The notes beneath the pieces are model-generated. The model had not been told where the DNA came from, did not search any database, and worked only from the letters and a program-made list of their open reading frames with translations. Positions 48,785-57,824 of a stretch of DNA of 64,000 nt are shown here, in pieces. The stretch lies in contig DAIMEJ010000005.1 in NCBI GenBank assembly GCA_036725345.1, forward strand, positions 1-64,000, read 5' to 3'. Within the stretch, counting starts at the first letter, position 1. Each line of letters begins with the position of its first letter. The DNA comes from JAPLJU01 sp036725345. GTDB lineage: Bacteria; Desulfobacterota; Syntrophia; Syntrophales; UBA2192. Position numbers and translations under genes: made by a program.

Positions 48785-48988
48785 TCACAGGCCGGCGAGG
48801 GTCTGAACTTTGGTGAAACTCTGCGATGCCGGTTTATCCGGGGGAATGGGATCCCCCTTCTTGCCGCAACTCCAGCCCATGAGTAAGAGGGCACAGAGAA
48901 CAACAAGCCACAGAACGTTTTCCCTACTTTTTCTTCTCCGCTTCAATTTCCCTGATCCTTTTAACGACCTCTTTCTTCGACGTTCCAC
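48785..48988 (-). CDS. LptM-like small lipoprotein
   Basis: The short frame between argH and lysA ends with a lipobox and the LptM/YifL motif LLLMGWSCGKKGDPIPPDKP. In gammaproteobacteria lptM also sits beside dapF/lysA and helps LPS transporter LptD mature. Here the only in-frame start codon is a GTG at 48988, inside argH, giving a basic leader (KLKRRRKSRENVLWLVVL). The true start is uncertain. It is 32 bases long after the cysteine, which fits a tiny lipoprotein. Confidence 0.65.
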   Translation of the reverse strand: MERRRKRSLKGSGKLKRRRKSRENVLWLVVLCALLLMGWSCGKKGDPIPPDKPASQSFTKVQTLAGL

Positions 48989-50300
48989 CCGGGCCCTGCC
49001 GGGCGCTCACGGAGTTCTCCACGGTTATCGCCCGGAAGATATCCTTCCCGAAGCGGGGATGATATTTACTGAACTCCGCGAGGCTCAGGTCCGAAAAACG
49101 CCTGCCTTTCTTGAGGCAGTCCGCGACGATTTTCCCGGTCACGGCGTGCGCCCGTCGGAAGGGCACACCCTTTCGGACCAGGTAATCGGCGATGTCCGTC
49201 GCCGTGGAAAATCCATCGGCAGCAGCCTCCTTCATCCTCGCCCGCCTGAAACTCAAATGCCCGATCATGGCCGTGAGAATCGACAGGGAGGCCTTGACGG
49301 TGTCCACCGTGTCGAAGAGGGGCTCCTTGTCCTCCTGGAGGTCCCGGTTGTAAGTCATGGGGAGCCCCTTGAGCACCGTGAGGAGGCTCACGAGGTTTCC
49401 GTAGACCCTGCCGGTCTTGCCCCGGATAAGTTCCGCCACGTCGGGGTTTTTCTTCTGGGGCATGATGCTGCTCCCCGTCGTGAAGGCATCCGATATCTCG
49501 ACGAAACCGAACTCCCCGCTCGACCAGAGAACGAGATCCTCGCAGAGGCGGCTCGTGTGCATCATGACAAGCCCGGCGCCGAAAATGAACTCGGCGACGA
49601 AATCCCGGTCCGAGACGGCATCCATGCTGTTTTCCGAGAGCCTCGGGAACCCGAGCAGCCTCGCGACGTAACGCCGGTCCAGCGGAAGGCCCGCGCCCGC
49701 CAGAGCGGCGGAACCCAGAGGCATAACGTTGATCCGCACGAGGCACTCTTTCAACCTCGCGGCGTCCCGGTCAAACATCTCCCGGTAGGCCAGGAGATAG
49801 TGCGACAAAAGCACCGGCTGGGCCCGCTGCAGGTGCGTGTAACCCGGCATGATCGTGTCGATCTCCGCCTTGGCCTTCCGGAGGATGGCCGACTGGAGTT
49901 TCCCGATGAGCCCGAGGACTTCCCCCGCCTCATCCCTCAGGTAAAGCCTCATGTCGAGGGCCACCTGGTCGTTGCGGCTCCGCCCCGTGTGGATCTTTTC
50001 GCCCGCGGGACCGGCCTTCCTGATGAGGGCCTTCTCCACGGCCATATGGATATCCTCGTCTTCAGGCCCAAAGGCGAATTTCCCCGATTCGATCCTCCGC
50101 CGGATACCCGCGAGGGCCGAGAGGATCCTTTTCTCTTCCCGGGTCGACAGGTAACCCTGTTTTCTCAGCATCCGGCAGTGCGCCATGCTCCCCTCGATGT
50201 CGTACCGGTAAAGCCGCCGGTCAAAGGGGAGCGAGGCGGTGAACTCCTCCACGAGCCTGTCCGTCTTCTCCCTGAACCTTCCACCCCAGAGTTTTTTCAT
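48924..50300 (-). CDS. argH: Argininosuccinate lyase
   Basis: The 458-residue fumarase-superfamily enzyme starts MKKLWGGRFREKTDRLVEEF and has IHMAVEKALI, HTGRSRNDQVALDMRLYLRD, MPGYTHLQRAQPVLLSHYLL and the signature TGSSIMPQKKNPDVAELIRG. It splits argininosuccinate to arginine and fumarate. It is the last gene of the arginine block, with argG 54 bases upstream. Confidence 0.97.
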   Translation of the reverse strand: MKKLWGGRFREKTDRLVEEFTASLPFDRRLYRYDIEGSMAHCRMLRKQGYLSTREEKRILSALAGIRRRIESGKFAFGPEDEDIHMAVEKALIRKAGPAGEKIHTGRSRNDQVALDMRLYLRDEAGEVLGLIGKLQSAILRKAKAEIDTIMPGYTHLQRAQPVLLSHYLLAYREMFDRDAARLKECLVRINVMPLGSAALAGAGLPLDRRYVARLLGFPRLSENSMDAVSDRDFVAEFIFGAGLVMMHTSRLCEDLVLWSSGEFGFVEISDAFTTGSSIMPQKKNPDVAELIRGKTGRVYGNLVSLLTVLKGLPMTYNRDLQEDKEPLFDTVDTVKASLSILTAMIGHLSFRRARMKEAAADGFSTATDIADYLVRKGVPFRRAHAVTGKIVADCLKKGRRFSDLSLAEFSKYHPRFGKDIFRAITVENSVSARQGPGGTSKKEVVKRIREIEAEKKK

Positions 50301-50354
50301 TTTTTTCAGTCTCTCCGATCATGAAAAAAAAGGACCCGGCCTGCAGGGCATCCG

Positions 50355-51563
50355 CTATTTGTTCATAAGAGAGCGGATACGAAGCCGCAGGGCGTTCAGC
50401 CGGATGAACCCCGTGGCATCCATTTGATCGTAGACCTCGCTCTTTTCAAATGTGGCGAAATCCTCCCGGTAGAGGGAATAAGGGGACTTCCGCCCGACGA
50501 CAATGACGTTTCCCTTGTAGAGTTTGAGCCGCGCGGCGCCCGTGACGTTTTCCTGCGTCTTGTCGATCATCGTCCGCAGGGCCTCCATCTCGGGCGAGTA
50601 CCAGAAACCGTAGTAGATGAGCTGCGCGAACTTGGGAATCAGGGAGTCCCTCAGCAGCATCACCTCCCGGTCCATGGTGATGGATTCCACGGCGCGGTGG
50701 GCCGCCCACAGAACCGTTCCCCCCGGCGTTTCGTAGACACCGCGTGACTTCATGCCCACGAAACGGTTCTCCACCATGTCCACGCGCCCGATACCGTTCG
50801 CACCGGCGACGCGGTTCAGGTGCTCGACGAGCCTCGCCGGGCTCATCTTCTTCCCGTCCACCGCCACGGGATTTCCCCTTTTGAAGTCAATCTCGATGTA
50901 GGTCGGTCTGTCGGGGGCCTTCTCCGGTGAGGCGGTCAGGACGAACATGTCCTCCGGCGGCTCCGACCAGGGGTCTTCCAGGATTCCGCCCTCGTGCGAT
51001 ATATGGAGAAGATTCCGGTCGCTGCTGTAAGGCTTTTCCTTCGACACCGGCAGGGGAATGCCGTGCTTGGCCGCGTAGTCGATCATCTGGTCCCTCGACT
51101 GGAAGGGCCACTTGCTGTCCCGCCAGGCGGCGATGATCCGGATGTCCGGTTTCAAGGCCATATACGTGAGTTCGAACCTCACCTGGTCGTTCCCCTTCCC
51201 CGTCGCGCCGTGACAGACGGCGTCGGCTTTCTCCTTTTTAGCGACCTCGATCTGCCCCTTGGCGATGATCGGCCTTGCCAGGGAAGTCCCCATCAGGTAC
51301 GTTCCCTCGTAAATGGCATTGGCCCTGAGCGCCGTGAACACGAAGTCCCGGGCGAATTCTTCCCTCAGGTCCTCGATGTAGACCTTGCTCGCACCCGTTT
51401 TCCGCGCTTTCGCCTCCAGCCCCTCGAGTTCCTCCTTCTGCCCCAGATCCGCACAGTAGGCGATGACCTCACAGCGGTAAGCCTCGATAAGCCAGCGGAT
51501 GATCACGGACGTGTCCAGACCGCCGGAGTAGGCCACGACCACTTTTTTCACGTCACGTTTCAA
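50355..51563 (-). CDS. argG: Argininosuccinate synthase
   Basis: The 402-residue enzyme has the PP-loop VVVAYSGGLDTSVIIRWLIE, ALRANAIYEGTYLMGTSLAR, ADAVCHGATGKGNDQVRFEL and GIGRVDMVENRFVGMKSRGV. It joins citrulline and aspartate using ATP. The start overlaps the argF stop by four bases (ATGA at 51560-51563). Confidence 0.97.
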   Translation of the reverse strand: MKRDVKKVVVAYSGGLDTSVIIRWLIEAYRCEVIAYCADLGQKEELEGLEAKARKTGASKVYIEDLREEFARDFVFTALRANAIYEGTYLMGTSLARPIIAKGQIEVAKKEKADAVCHGATGKGNDQVRFELTYMALKPDIRIIAAWRDSKWPFQSRDQMIDYAAKHGIPLPVSKEKPYSSDRNLLHISHEGGILEDPWSEPPEDMFVLTASPEKAPDRPTYIEIDFKRGNPVAVDGKKMSPARLVEHLNRVAGANGIGRVDMVENRFVGMKSRGVYETPGGTVLWAAHRAVESITMDREVMLLRDSLIPKFAQLIYYGFWYSPEMEALRTMIDKTQENVTGAARLKLYKGNVIVVGRKSPYSLYREDFATFEKSEVYDQMDATGFIRLNALRLRIRSLMNK

Positions 51564-52486
51564 TGCTTCTTACCTCCTCCCATGAGAATTTCCATGATCG
51601 CCTTCTGGACATGAAGGCGGTTTTCCGCCTGATCGACGATCACGGACTGGGGGCCGTCCATGACCTCGGCGGTGATTTCCTCGCCCCGGTGAGCAGGCAG
51701 GCAGTGCATGACGATGGCGTCGGCCTTTGCGTGACCCATGAGGGCCCCGTTGACCTGGTAGGTCTTGAAGGCCTTCGCCCGGGCTTCCTTCTGGTCCTCC
51801 TGGCCCATGCTGGCCCACACATCGGTGTAGACCACGTCGGCGCCGCTCACCGCCTCCCGCGGCTCCCTGAAAAGGTGGATCCGCCCGGGGGCTTCCCTCA
51901 TTGCCCGGCCCAATATCCCCGCGTCCGGATCATACCCGGCCGGACAGGCGAGAGAGAGAACGAACGGGAGCCTCGCGGCGGCCTCGACCCAGGTGTTGGC
52001 GATGTTGTTGCCGTCACCCACGTAGGCGATACGGAGTCCCTCGAGGCGCCCTTTTTTTTCACAGATCGTGAAGAGATCCCCGAGTATCTGGCAGGGATGC
52101 AGGAGATCGGTAAGCCCGTTGATGATGGGGACCGTGGCGTACCGGGCAAAGGTCTCGACGACGGACTGGGCATAGGTCCGGATCATGAGGCCGTCGAGGT
52201 ACCTCGAGATCACCCTGGCCGTGTCCTCGACGGATTCCCCCCGTGCCAGCTGGATGTCCCGGCTGTTCAGGAATACCGCTATGCCGCCGAGCTGGTAGAT
52301 ACCCACCTCGAAGGAAAGCCTCGTCCTCGTCGAGGACTTGTCGAAGATCATCCCGAGGGTCTTTCCCGCAAGGCGTGCGTGGGGAATCCCTTCCCGAAGC
52401 AGCTTCTTGAGCTCCGCCGCTTTTTTGAAGATCTCCTGAAAATCCGGGGGCTCCAGATCGTAGAGACTTAAGAAATCTTTCTTCAT
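51560..52486 (-). CDS. argF: Ornithine carbamoyltransferase
   Basis: The protein is 308 residues from the ATG at 52486, which overlaps the argD stop as TGATG; a longer upstream frame lies inside argD. MIFDKSSTRTRLSFEVGIYQ carries the carbamoyl-phosphate loop, INGLTDLLHPCQILGDLFTI the substrate region and VMHCLPAHRGEEITAEVMDG the ornithine motif. It makes citrulline. Confidence 0.96.
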   Translation of the reverse strand: MKKDFLSLYDLEPPDFQEIFKKAAELKKLLREGIPHARLAGKTLGMIFDKSSTRTRLSFEVGIYQLGGIAVFLNSRDIQLARGESVEDTARVISRYLDGLMIRTYAQSVVETFARYATVPIINGLTDLLHPCQILGDLFTICEKKGRLEGLRIAYVGDGNNIANTWVEAAARLPFVLSLACPAGYDPDAGILGRAMREAPGRIHLFREPREAVSGADVVYTDVWASMGQEDQKEARAKAFKTYQVNGALMGHAKADAIVMHCLPAHRGEEITAEVMDGPQSVIVDQAENRLHVQKAIMEILMGGGKKH

Positions 52487-53673
52487 CAGCCCTCCAATGC
52501 CTCGTCCAGGATGCTTACGGCCCGGTCCACGTCGTCCTGTGATATCGTCAGGGGCGGGACGAACCGAAGAATGTGCTCCCCGGCGCAGTTGATCAAAAGG
52601 CCCTTCTCCAGGCACCTCTGGACGATCGACGCGCCGTCGATCGTGAGATCCATCCCCACCATGAGGCCCATGCCCCGGACTTCCTGGATCATGAAATGTT
52701 TCTTCTTGAGTTCCCCCAGCCGCTCCCGCAGGTAGGCGCCCACCTCCAGGCTGTTGTCCAGGATGCCGTCCTCCAGAAGCGCCCGCAGGACGGCGATGCC
52801 GGCGGCCATGCCCAGTGGATTCCCCCCGAAGGTCGAGGCGTGCGTCCCGGGTCCGAAGGCCGAAGCCACCCGATCCGTTGCCAGAAGCGCCCCGAGGGGG
52901 TAGCCGTTCCCCAAGGCCTTCGCAAGGGTCATGATGTCGGGTGTGATCCCGAAATGCTCGTGGGCAAAGAGCTTCCCCGTTCTCCCCATGCCCGTCTGGA
53001 CCTCGTCGAGAATGAGCAGTATCCCTTGATCGTCGCAGACCCGCCTCACCCCCTCCAGGTAACCAGGTGACGGCATCTGGACGCCGCTCTCACCCTGGAT
53101 GGGTTCCACCATGACCGCGCAGGTCCTCTTCCGAATCGCCTTCTCCAGGGCCTTCACGTCATTGAAGGGAACATACCGGAATCCTTCCGGCAGGGGGGCG
53201 AACCCCACATGGAATTTTTCCTGCGCCGTGGCCGTGATGGCGGCCAGCGTCCGGCCGTGAAAAGAGCCGCGCATGGTGATGATCTCGTACCGGTCTCCCT
53301 TCAGGTTGTCGTGGGCGTATTTCCGCGCAAGCTTGATGGCCGCCTCGTTGGCCTCCGCGCCGCTGTTGCAGAAAAAGACCTTGTCGGCAAAGGAGTTTTC
53401 CACGAGCATCCCCGCCAGGTGAATCTGCGGCACCGTGTAGTAGAGGTTTGAGACGTGCGTCAGGAGTTCCGCCTGCTGCCGAAGGGCAGCGACAACTTTC
53501 GGGTTCGAATGACCCAGGCTGCAGACGGCAATCCCGGCCACAAAGTCGAGATACTCTCTTCCGTCGCTGTCCCAGACCCGGGCACCGGAGCCCCTCACCA
53601 GGACGACGGGCTGCCGCCGGTAGGTGCCGATGATGACCTTATTGGCCTGATCCATGAATTCTTTTGTTTGCAC
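52486..53673 (-). CDS. argD: Acetylornithine aminotransferase
   Basis: The 395-residue class III aminotransferase has VFFCNSGAEANEAAIKLARK, MRGSFHGRTLAAITATAQEK, LLILDEVQTGMGRTGKLFAH and the PLP Lys in IMTLAKALGNGYPLGALLAT. It produces N-acetylornithine, and by known promiscuity may act on DAP intermediates. It lies 21 bases after argB and overlaps argF. Confidence 0.95.
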   Translation of the reverse strand: MQTKEFMDQANKVIIGTYRRQPVVLVRGSGARVWDSDGREYLDFVAGIAVCSLGHSNPKVVAALRQQAELLTHVSNLYYTVPQIHLAGMLVENSFADKVFFCNSGAEANEAAIKLARKYAHDNLKGDRYEIITMRGSFHGRTLAAITATAQEKFHVGFAPLPEGFRYVPFNDVKALEKAIRKRTCAVMVEPIQGESGVQMPSPGYLEGVRRVCDDQGILLILDEVQTGMGRTGKLFAHEHFGITPDIMTLAKALGNGYPLGALLATDRVASAFGPGTHASTFGGNPLGMAAGIAVLRALLEDGILDNSLEVGAYLRERLGELKKKHFMIQEVRGMGLMVGMDLTIDGASIVQRCLEKGLLINCAGEHILRFVPPLTISQDDVDRAVSILDEALEG

Positions 53674-53694
53674 TTCAACGACCCCTTGTGGTTC

Positions 53695-54588
53695 CTAAAC
53701 CACGATCTCCGTACCGATGCCCCTGTCAGTGAACATCTCCAGAAGGACGGCGTGTTTGAGCCGGCCGTCCACGATGTGTGCCTTCCGGACGCCGCCTTTC
53801 AGGGCCTTGAGACAGCATTTCACCTTGGGATACATGCCGCCCGAGATGGTCCCGTCCTCGATGAAGCCCAGGGCGTCGTGGTCGGTCATGGTGTTGACCA
53901 GGGCACCTTTCTTATCCAGCACGCCCGGCACATCGGTGAGAAGAACCATCTTCTCAGCCTCCAGGGCCGCGGCGATTTCACCCGCGACGATGTCCGCGTT
54001 GATGTTGTAAGTCTCTCCCTTCTCACCGGCGCCCGTAGGCGCAATGACCGGGATGAAGCCTTCGGCGGTCAGGGAATTGATCAGCTTCGCGTTGATTTCC
54101 CGGACCCTTCCCACCAGGCCGATATCGATAATCTCCGGCGGTGTGTCTTTCGCCTTGTCCTCGCTCAGGTAGTATTTCTCCGCCCGGATGAGGTTCCCGT
54201 CCTTGCCGGAGAGCCCCACGGCCTTTCCGCCGTGATGATTGATGAGACCGACGATTTCCTTGTTGACTTGCCCGACGAGTACCATCTCGACGATGCTCAT
54301 GGTTTCCTCGTCCGTGACGCGCATCCCCTGAACGAACCGGGACTCCTTGCCGAACTTTTTCAGGGTGGTTCCGATCTGCGGCCCGCCGCCGTGGACGACC
54401 ACGGGGTTGATGCCGATGTATTTCATCATGACCACGTCCATGGCGAACATTTTCTTCAGTTCCTCGTCCACCATGGCATGGCCGCCGTACTTGATCACGA
54501 CGGTTTTATTGTAGAACCGCTGGATATAGGGCAAGGCCTCCAGCAGGATGTCCGCCCGCTCCACGGATTTCTGTATGCTGTCCACCAT
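53695..54588 (-). CDS. argB: Acetylglutamate kinase
   Basis: The 297-residue kinase has TVVIKYGGHAMVDEELKKMF, PVVVHGGGPQIGTTLKKFGK with the substrate glycine loop, FIPVIAPTGAGEKGETYNIN and ALEAEKMVLLTDVPGVLDKK. It phosphorylates N-acetylglutamate, the controlled step of arginine synthesis; the basic N-terminal helix (MVDSIQKSVERADILLEALP) is the hexamer-forming type that permits arginine feedback. It opens the arginine block. Confidence 0.96.
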   Translation of the reverse strand: MVDSIQKSVERADILLEALPYIQRFYNKTVVIKYGGHAMVDEELKKMFAMDVVMMKYIGINPVVVHGGGPQIGTTLKKFGKESRFVQGMRVTDEETMSIVEMVLVGQVNKEIVGLINHHGGKAVGLSGKDGNLIRAEKYYLSEDKAKDTPPEIIDIGLVGRVREINAKLINSLTAEGFIPVIAPTGAGEKGETYNINADIVAGEIAAALEAEKMVLLTDVPGVLDKKGALVNTMTDHDALGFIEDGTISGGMYPKVKCCLKALKGGVRKAHIVDGRLKHAVLLEMFTDRGIGTEIVV

Positions 54589-54599
54589 GCTCTTTCCTC

Positions 54600-54672
54600 G
54601 CTCAGGGTCACGGGTTCCGGGTACCGGGTTCAGGGCCTTTTTGCGTCATTCTCACCACTCACCACTCACCAC
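54600..54672. repeat. Low-complexity intergenic repeat
   Basis: Contains CGGGTTCCGGGTACCGGGTT and three tandem CACTCAC units (ACCACTCACCACTCACCACT). It lies between argB and hslU. Confidence 0.65.
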
Positions 54673-54674
54673 TG

Positions 54675-56054
54675 TTATAGGATGTACCGGCTCAGGTCCT
54701 CGTCTTCGATGATGTCCTGAAGTTTTTCCTTGACGTACTCGGCGTTGATCGTCACGTCCTTCTTTTTCATCTCCGAGGCGCCAAAAGAGATCTCGTCCAG
54801 AAGGGTTTCCATCACCGTGTAGAGTCTTCGGGCGCCGATGTTCTCCGTCCGTTCATTCACCAGGGAGGCCACCCCCGCGACCTCCGCGATCGCGTCTTCC
54901 GTAAAGGTGATATCGATGCCTTCCGTTGCAAGCATTTCGATATACTGCTTCACCAGCGCGTTCGAGGGTTCCGTCAGAATCCGGACGAAGTCCTCCTTCG
55001 TGAGCGAATCCAGCTCCACGCGGATGGGAAAGCGGCCCTGCAGCTCCGGGATGAGGTCCGAGGGCTTGGAAGAACTGAAGGCCCCCGCCGCGATGAAGAG
55101 GACGTGATCCGTCCTCACCATGCCGTATTTCGTGTTGACCGTGGATCCCTCCACGATGGGCAGGAGGTCCCTCTGGACACCCTCGCGGGACACATCGGGC
55201 CCATGGGCGCTGTTGCTCCCGACGATCTTGTCGATTTCGTCGAGAAAGATGATCCCCGACTGTTCCACGCGGGTGAGGGACGTCCGGACCACCTTGTCCA
55301 TGTCGATGAGCCTCTGGACCTCTTCCTCGATGAGGATCTCCATCGCCTCCGGAACCTTGACCCTTCTTCGCTTCATTTTTTTCGGGAAGATGTTTCCGAA
55401 CATCTCCTTGATGTTCAGGCCCAGATCCTCGACACCGGAAGCGGAGAACACCTCGACAAAGGGGCCCACCCGGGTGTCGGCCACATCCAGATCGACGAGC
55501 CGGTTGTCCAGTTCCCCCCGACGAAGGAGCTGCCTCAATTTCTCGCGGGTATCCTGTCTCGCGACAGCCCCATTCGAATCGGCCTGCTCACGCTCTTCCT
55601 CGGGGAGTTCCACCTTCCGCGTTTCCGTTTTCCGGTGCGGGAAGAGGATATCCAGGATCCGCTCCTCGGCCAGCTCTTCAGCCTTGAAACGGACCCTTTC
55701 CATTTCTTCCGACTTCACCATGTTGACGGCGATCTCGACGAGATCCCTGATCATGGAATCGACGTCACGCCCCACATATCCCACCTCGGTGAACTTGGAC
55801 GCCTCGATCTTGAGGAAGGGCGAATTGTCGAGCTTGGCCAGCCTGCGGGCGATCTCCGTCTTTCCCACGCCGGTGGGCCCGATCATGATGATATTCTTCG
55901 GCGCGATCTCGTCCCGGAGATCCTCGGAAACATTCTGGCGTCGCCAGCGGTTCCGGAGGGCTATCGCCACGGCACGCTTCGCGTTATTCTGACCGACAAT
56001 ATACCGGTCGAGTTCAGCTACGATTTTCTTGGGGGTCAGTTCTTCCGATGACAT
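54675..56054 (-). CDS. hslU: ATP-dependent protease ATPase subunit HslU
   Basis: The protein is 459 residues from the ATG at 56054 (MSSEELTPKKIVAELDRYIV); the frame reaches 56117 without support. AAA+ motifs: Walker A IIMIGPTGVGKTEIARRLAK, Walker B SGIIFLDEIDKIVGSNSAHG, and sensor ELQGRFPIRVELDSLT. The I-domain lies between. The C-terminal DLSRYIL tail docks in HslV. It unfolds substrates for the HslV peptidase. Confidence 0.97.
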   Translation of the reverse strand: MSSEELTPKKIVAELDRYIVGQNNAKRAVAIALRNRWRRQNVSEDLRDEIAPKNIIMIGPTGVGKTEIARRLAKLDNSPFLKIEASKFTEVGYVGRDVDSMIRDLVEIAVNMVKSEEMERVRFKAEELAEERILDILFPHRKTETRKVELPEEEREQADSNGAVARQDTREKLRQLLRRGELDNRLVDLDVADTRVGPFVEVFSASGVEDLGLNIKEMFGNIFPKKMKRRRVKVPEAMEILIEEEVQRLIDMDKVVRTSLTRVEQSGIIFLDEIDKIVGSNSAHGPDVSREGVQRDLLPIVEGSTVNTKYGMVRTDHVLFIAAGAFSSSKPSDLIPELQGRFPIRVELDSLTKEDFVRILTEPSNALVKQYIEMLATEGIDITFTEDAIAEVAGVASLVNERTENIGARRLYTVMETLLDEISFGASEMKKKDVTINAEYVKEKLQDIIEDEDLSRYIL

Positions 56055-56141
56055 CCTGTTTCGTCCCGCAGGCTCCTCTGTTTCATGTGGCACGGGCCAT
56101 GGGCCCGATCCGTTCAACGCTTGTCACCCGGCGCGCATCCG

Positions 56142-56723
56142 TCAGGGTTTCTTCTTCGTCCTGTGAACCGGCGGCTCCGGCGGTTCCGCCGTGTCCAGCT
56201 CCTCGATGGTCACTCGGTCGTTGGTGAAGATGCACAGGTCGGCGGCGATTCGCATGGCCTCTTTCGCGATTCCCGTGGCATCGAGGTCCGAATGTTTGAT
56301 GAGCGCTCTCGCCGCCGCGAGGGCGTAAGGACCGCCGGATCCGATGGCAGCCACGTTGTCGTCGGACTCGATGACGTCGCCGTTGCCCGAGATGATGAGA
56401 AAGTGCTCCTTGCTGACGGCCACCATCAGGGCCTCCAGGTGCCTCAAAACCCTGTCCGTCCTCCAGTCCTTGGTCAGTTCCACGGCGGCTCGAAGCAGGT
56501 TGCCGTTGTATTGATCCAGCTTCTGGTCAAACCGGTCAAAAAGGGTAAAGGCATCGGCCGTCGCGCCGGCAAAGCCGACGATCACCTGGTTGTGATAAAG
56601 CCGCCGGACCTTCCTGGCACCGTGCTTGAGCACGGTGTTGTCCAGGGTGACCTGACCGTCACCGGCCACCGTGACCCTTCCCCTGTGCCGCACCGCAATA
56701 ATCGTCGTGCCTTTCATCATCAT
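56142..56723 (-). CDS. hslV: ATP-dependent protease subunit HslV
   Basis: The 20S-type peptidase has up to 193 residues (three ATGs at 56723-56717). After a short propeptide the catalytic Thr begins TTIIAVRHRGRVTVAGDGQV; FAGATADAFTLFDRFDQKLD and AIGSGGPYALAAARALIKHS follow. The C-terminus has a basic proline-rich extension (PPEPPVHRTKKKP). It forms the chamber capped by HslU. Confidence 0.96.
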   Translation of the reverse strand: MMMKGTTIIAVRHRGRVTVAGDGQVTLDNTVLKHGARKVRRLYHNQVIVGFAGATADAFTLFDRFDQKLDQYNGNLLRAAVELTKDWRTDRVLRHLEALMVAVSKEHFLIISGNGDVIESDDNVAAIGSGGPYALAAARALIKHSDLDATGIAKEAMRIAADLCIFTNDRVTIEELDTAEPPEPPVHRTKKKP

Positions 56724-56801
56724 TTTAGTCCGTCTCGTCTGTCTGGTCTATTTGGTTCTTTCGCACCACTTTGCATTTTTCACTCATTACTGTCTCTGCC
56801 G
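56724..56801. other. Short intergenic gap with phased repeat words
   Basis: TCTCGTCTGTCTGGTCTATT and CACCACTTTGCATTTTTCAC words resemble those at 7910-7950 and 12990-13050. Confidence 0.45.
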
Positions 56802-57731
56802 TCACTTCGCCCTCGGGTGCGACTTGTCGTACACCTCCATCAGGCGACTCACGCTCACCGCCGTGTATTTCTGCGTCGTCGACAGGCTTTCGTGACCGAG
56901 CAACTCCTGAATGACACGGAGATCCGCACCGGCGTCGAGAAGGTGAGTCGCGAAAGAATGCCGCAGCGTGTGCGGCCCGACCCGTTTGTTCACCCCGCTC
57001 ATGCGGATGTATTTCTCGACGATCCGGGCCACGCTTCTTTCCGTCAGCCTCGTGCCCAGCCGATTCACGAAAATCGGGGCCTCGAGGTAGTTCTCCGCCC
57101 TGGCCCGGACCAGCGCTTTCCGTTTCTGAAGGTACGCCGAAAGGGCCGAGATCGCCGGCTTCCCCACAGGAACGATCCTTTCTTTCCTGCCCTTTCCCTT
57201 GACCTTCATGACGCCCTGGCCAAGATCGACATCCCCGAGATTAAGACCCGTCAGTTCTCCAACCCGGACACCTGAAGAGTAGATGAGCTCCAGGATGGCC
57301 CTGTCCCGTCGTCCCGCCGGATCGTCCCCGAAGGCCACTTTCAAAAGCGAGAACACCTCGTCCACCGAGAGGCTGACCGGCAGGTACTTATCCCTTCGGG
57401 GCGACTGGACCATTTCGGCGGGGCTCTGCCTCACCCTTCCCCGCCGCACGAGGAAATTGAAAAAGGATCGAAGCGCCGCCACCTTCCGGGACACGGTGCT
57501 CCTTTTCGTCTTGTTCCGATAGAGGGAACTCAGAAAGGACCGGATGACCATGTGGTCGATCTGGTCCAGCCTCCCCCTCGGCAGCAGCTCCTGCCCCTCG
57601 AGAAATCCCCTGAACTGATTCAGGTCAATGAGGTAATTCCGCTTCGTGTGAGGGCTCAGGTTCCGCTCGCTTTCCAGGTGGACGCCGAACTCCCCGATGA
57701 GCTTCTCCAGTGTGGTGTCGCCTTTTGTCAT
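56802..57731 (-). CDS. xerC: Tyrosine recombinase XerC-type
   Basis: The protein is 309 residues from the ATG at 57731 (the frame reaches 57776). The SAM-like N-domain starts LIGEFGVHLESERNLSPHTK. Catalytic residues: Arg in ELIYSSGVRVGELTGLNLGD, Lys in KGKGRKERIVPVGK, HxxR in GPHTLRHSFATHLLDAGADL, His in LLGHESLSTTQKYTAVS and the nucleophilic Tyr in KYT. It resolves chromosome dimers at dif. The order xerC-hslV-hslU is shared with Firmicutes. Confidence 0.93.
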   Translation of the reverse strand: MTKGDTTLEKLIGEFGVHLESERNLSPHTKRNYLIDLNQFRGFLEGQELLPRGRLDQIDHMVIRSFLSSLYRNKTKRSTVSRKVAALRSFFNFLVRRGRVRQSPAEMVQSPRRDKYLPVSLSVDEVFSLLKVAFGDDPAGRRDRAILELIYSSGVRVGELTGLNLGDVDLGQGVMKVKGKGRKERIVPVGKPAISALSAYLQKRKALVRARAENYLEAPIFVNRLGTRLTERSVARIVEKYIRMSGVNKRVGPHTLRHSFATHLLDAGADLRVIQELLGHESLSTTQKYTAVSVSRLMEVYDKSHPRAK

Positions 57732-57824
57732 TTCACAAAAAGAAGTGCCACGAAAACACACAAGGGAGGACCTCACATCGGATTCAGGGCCGGTTGTTCG
57801 TCCGTGTGTTCTTGTGGCAGATAT

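Noticed and set aside
48810..50324. 504-codon plus-strand frame opposite argH
   Set aside because: Antisense shadow of argH with proline/arginine/histidine-rich, motif-free translation.
56085..57275. 396-codon plus-strand frame over hslV and xerC
   Set aside because: Spans two recognised minus-strand genes in antisense; no domain visible.
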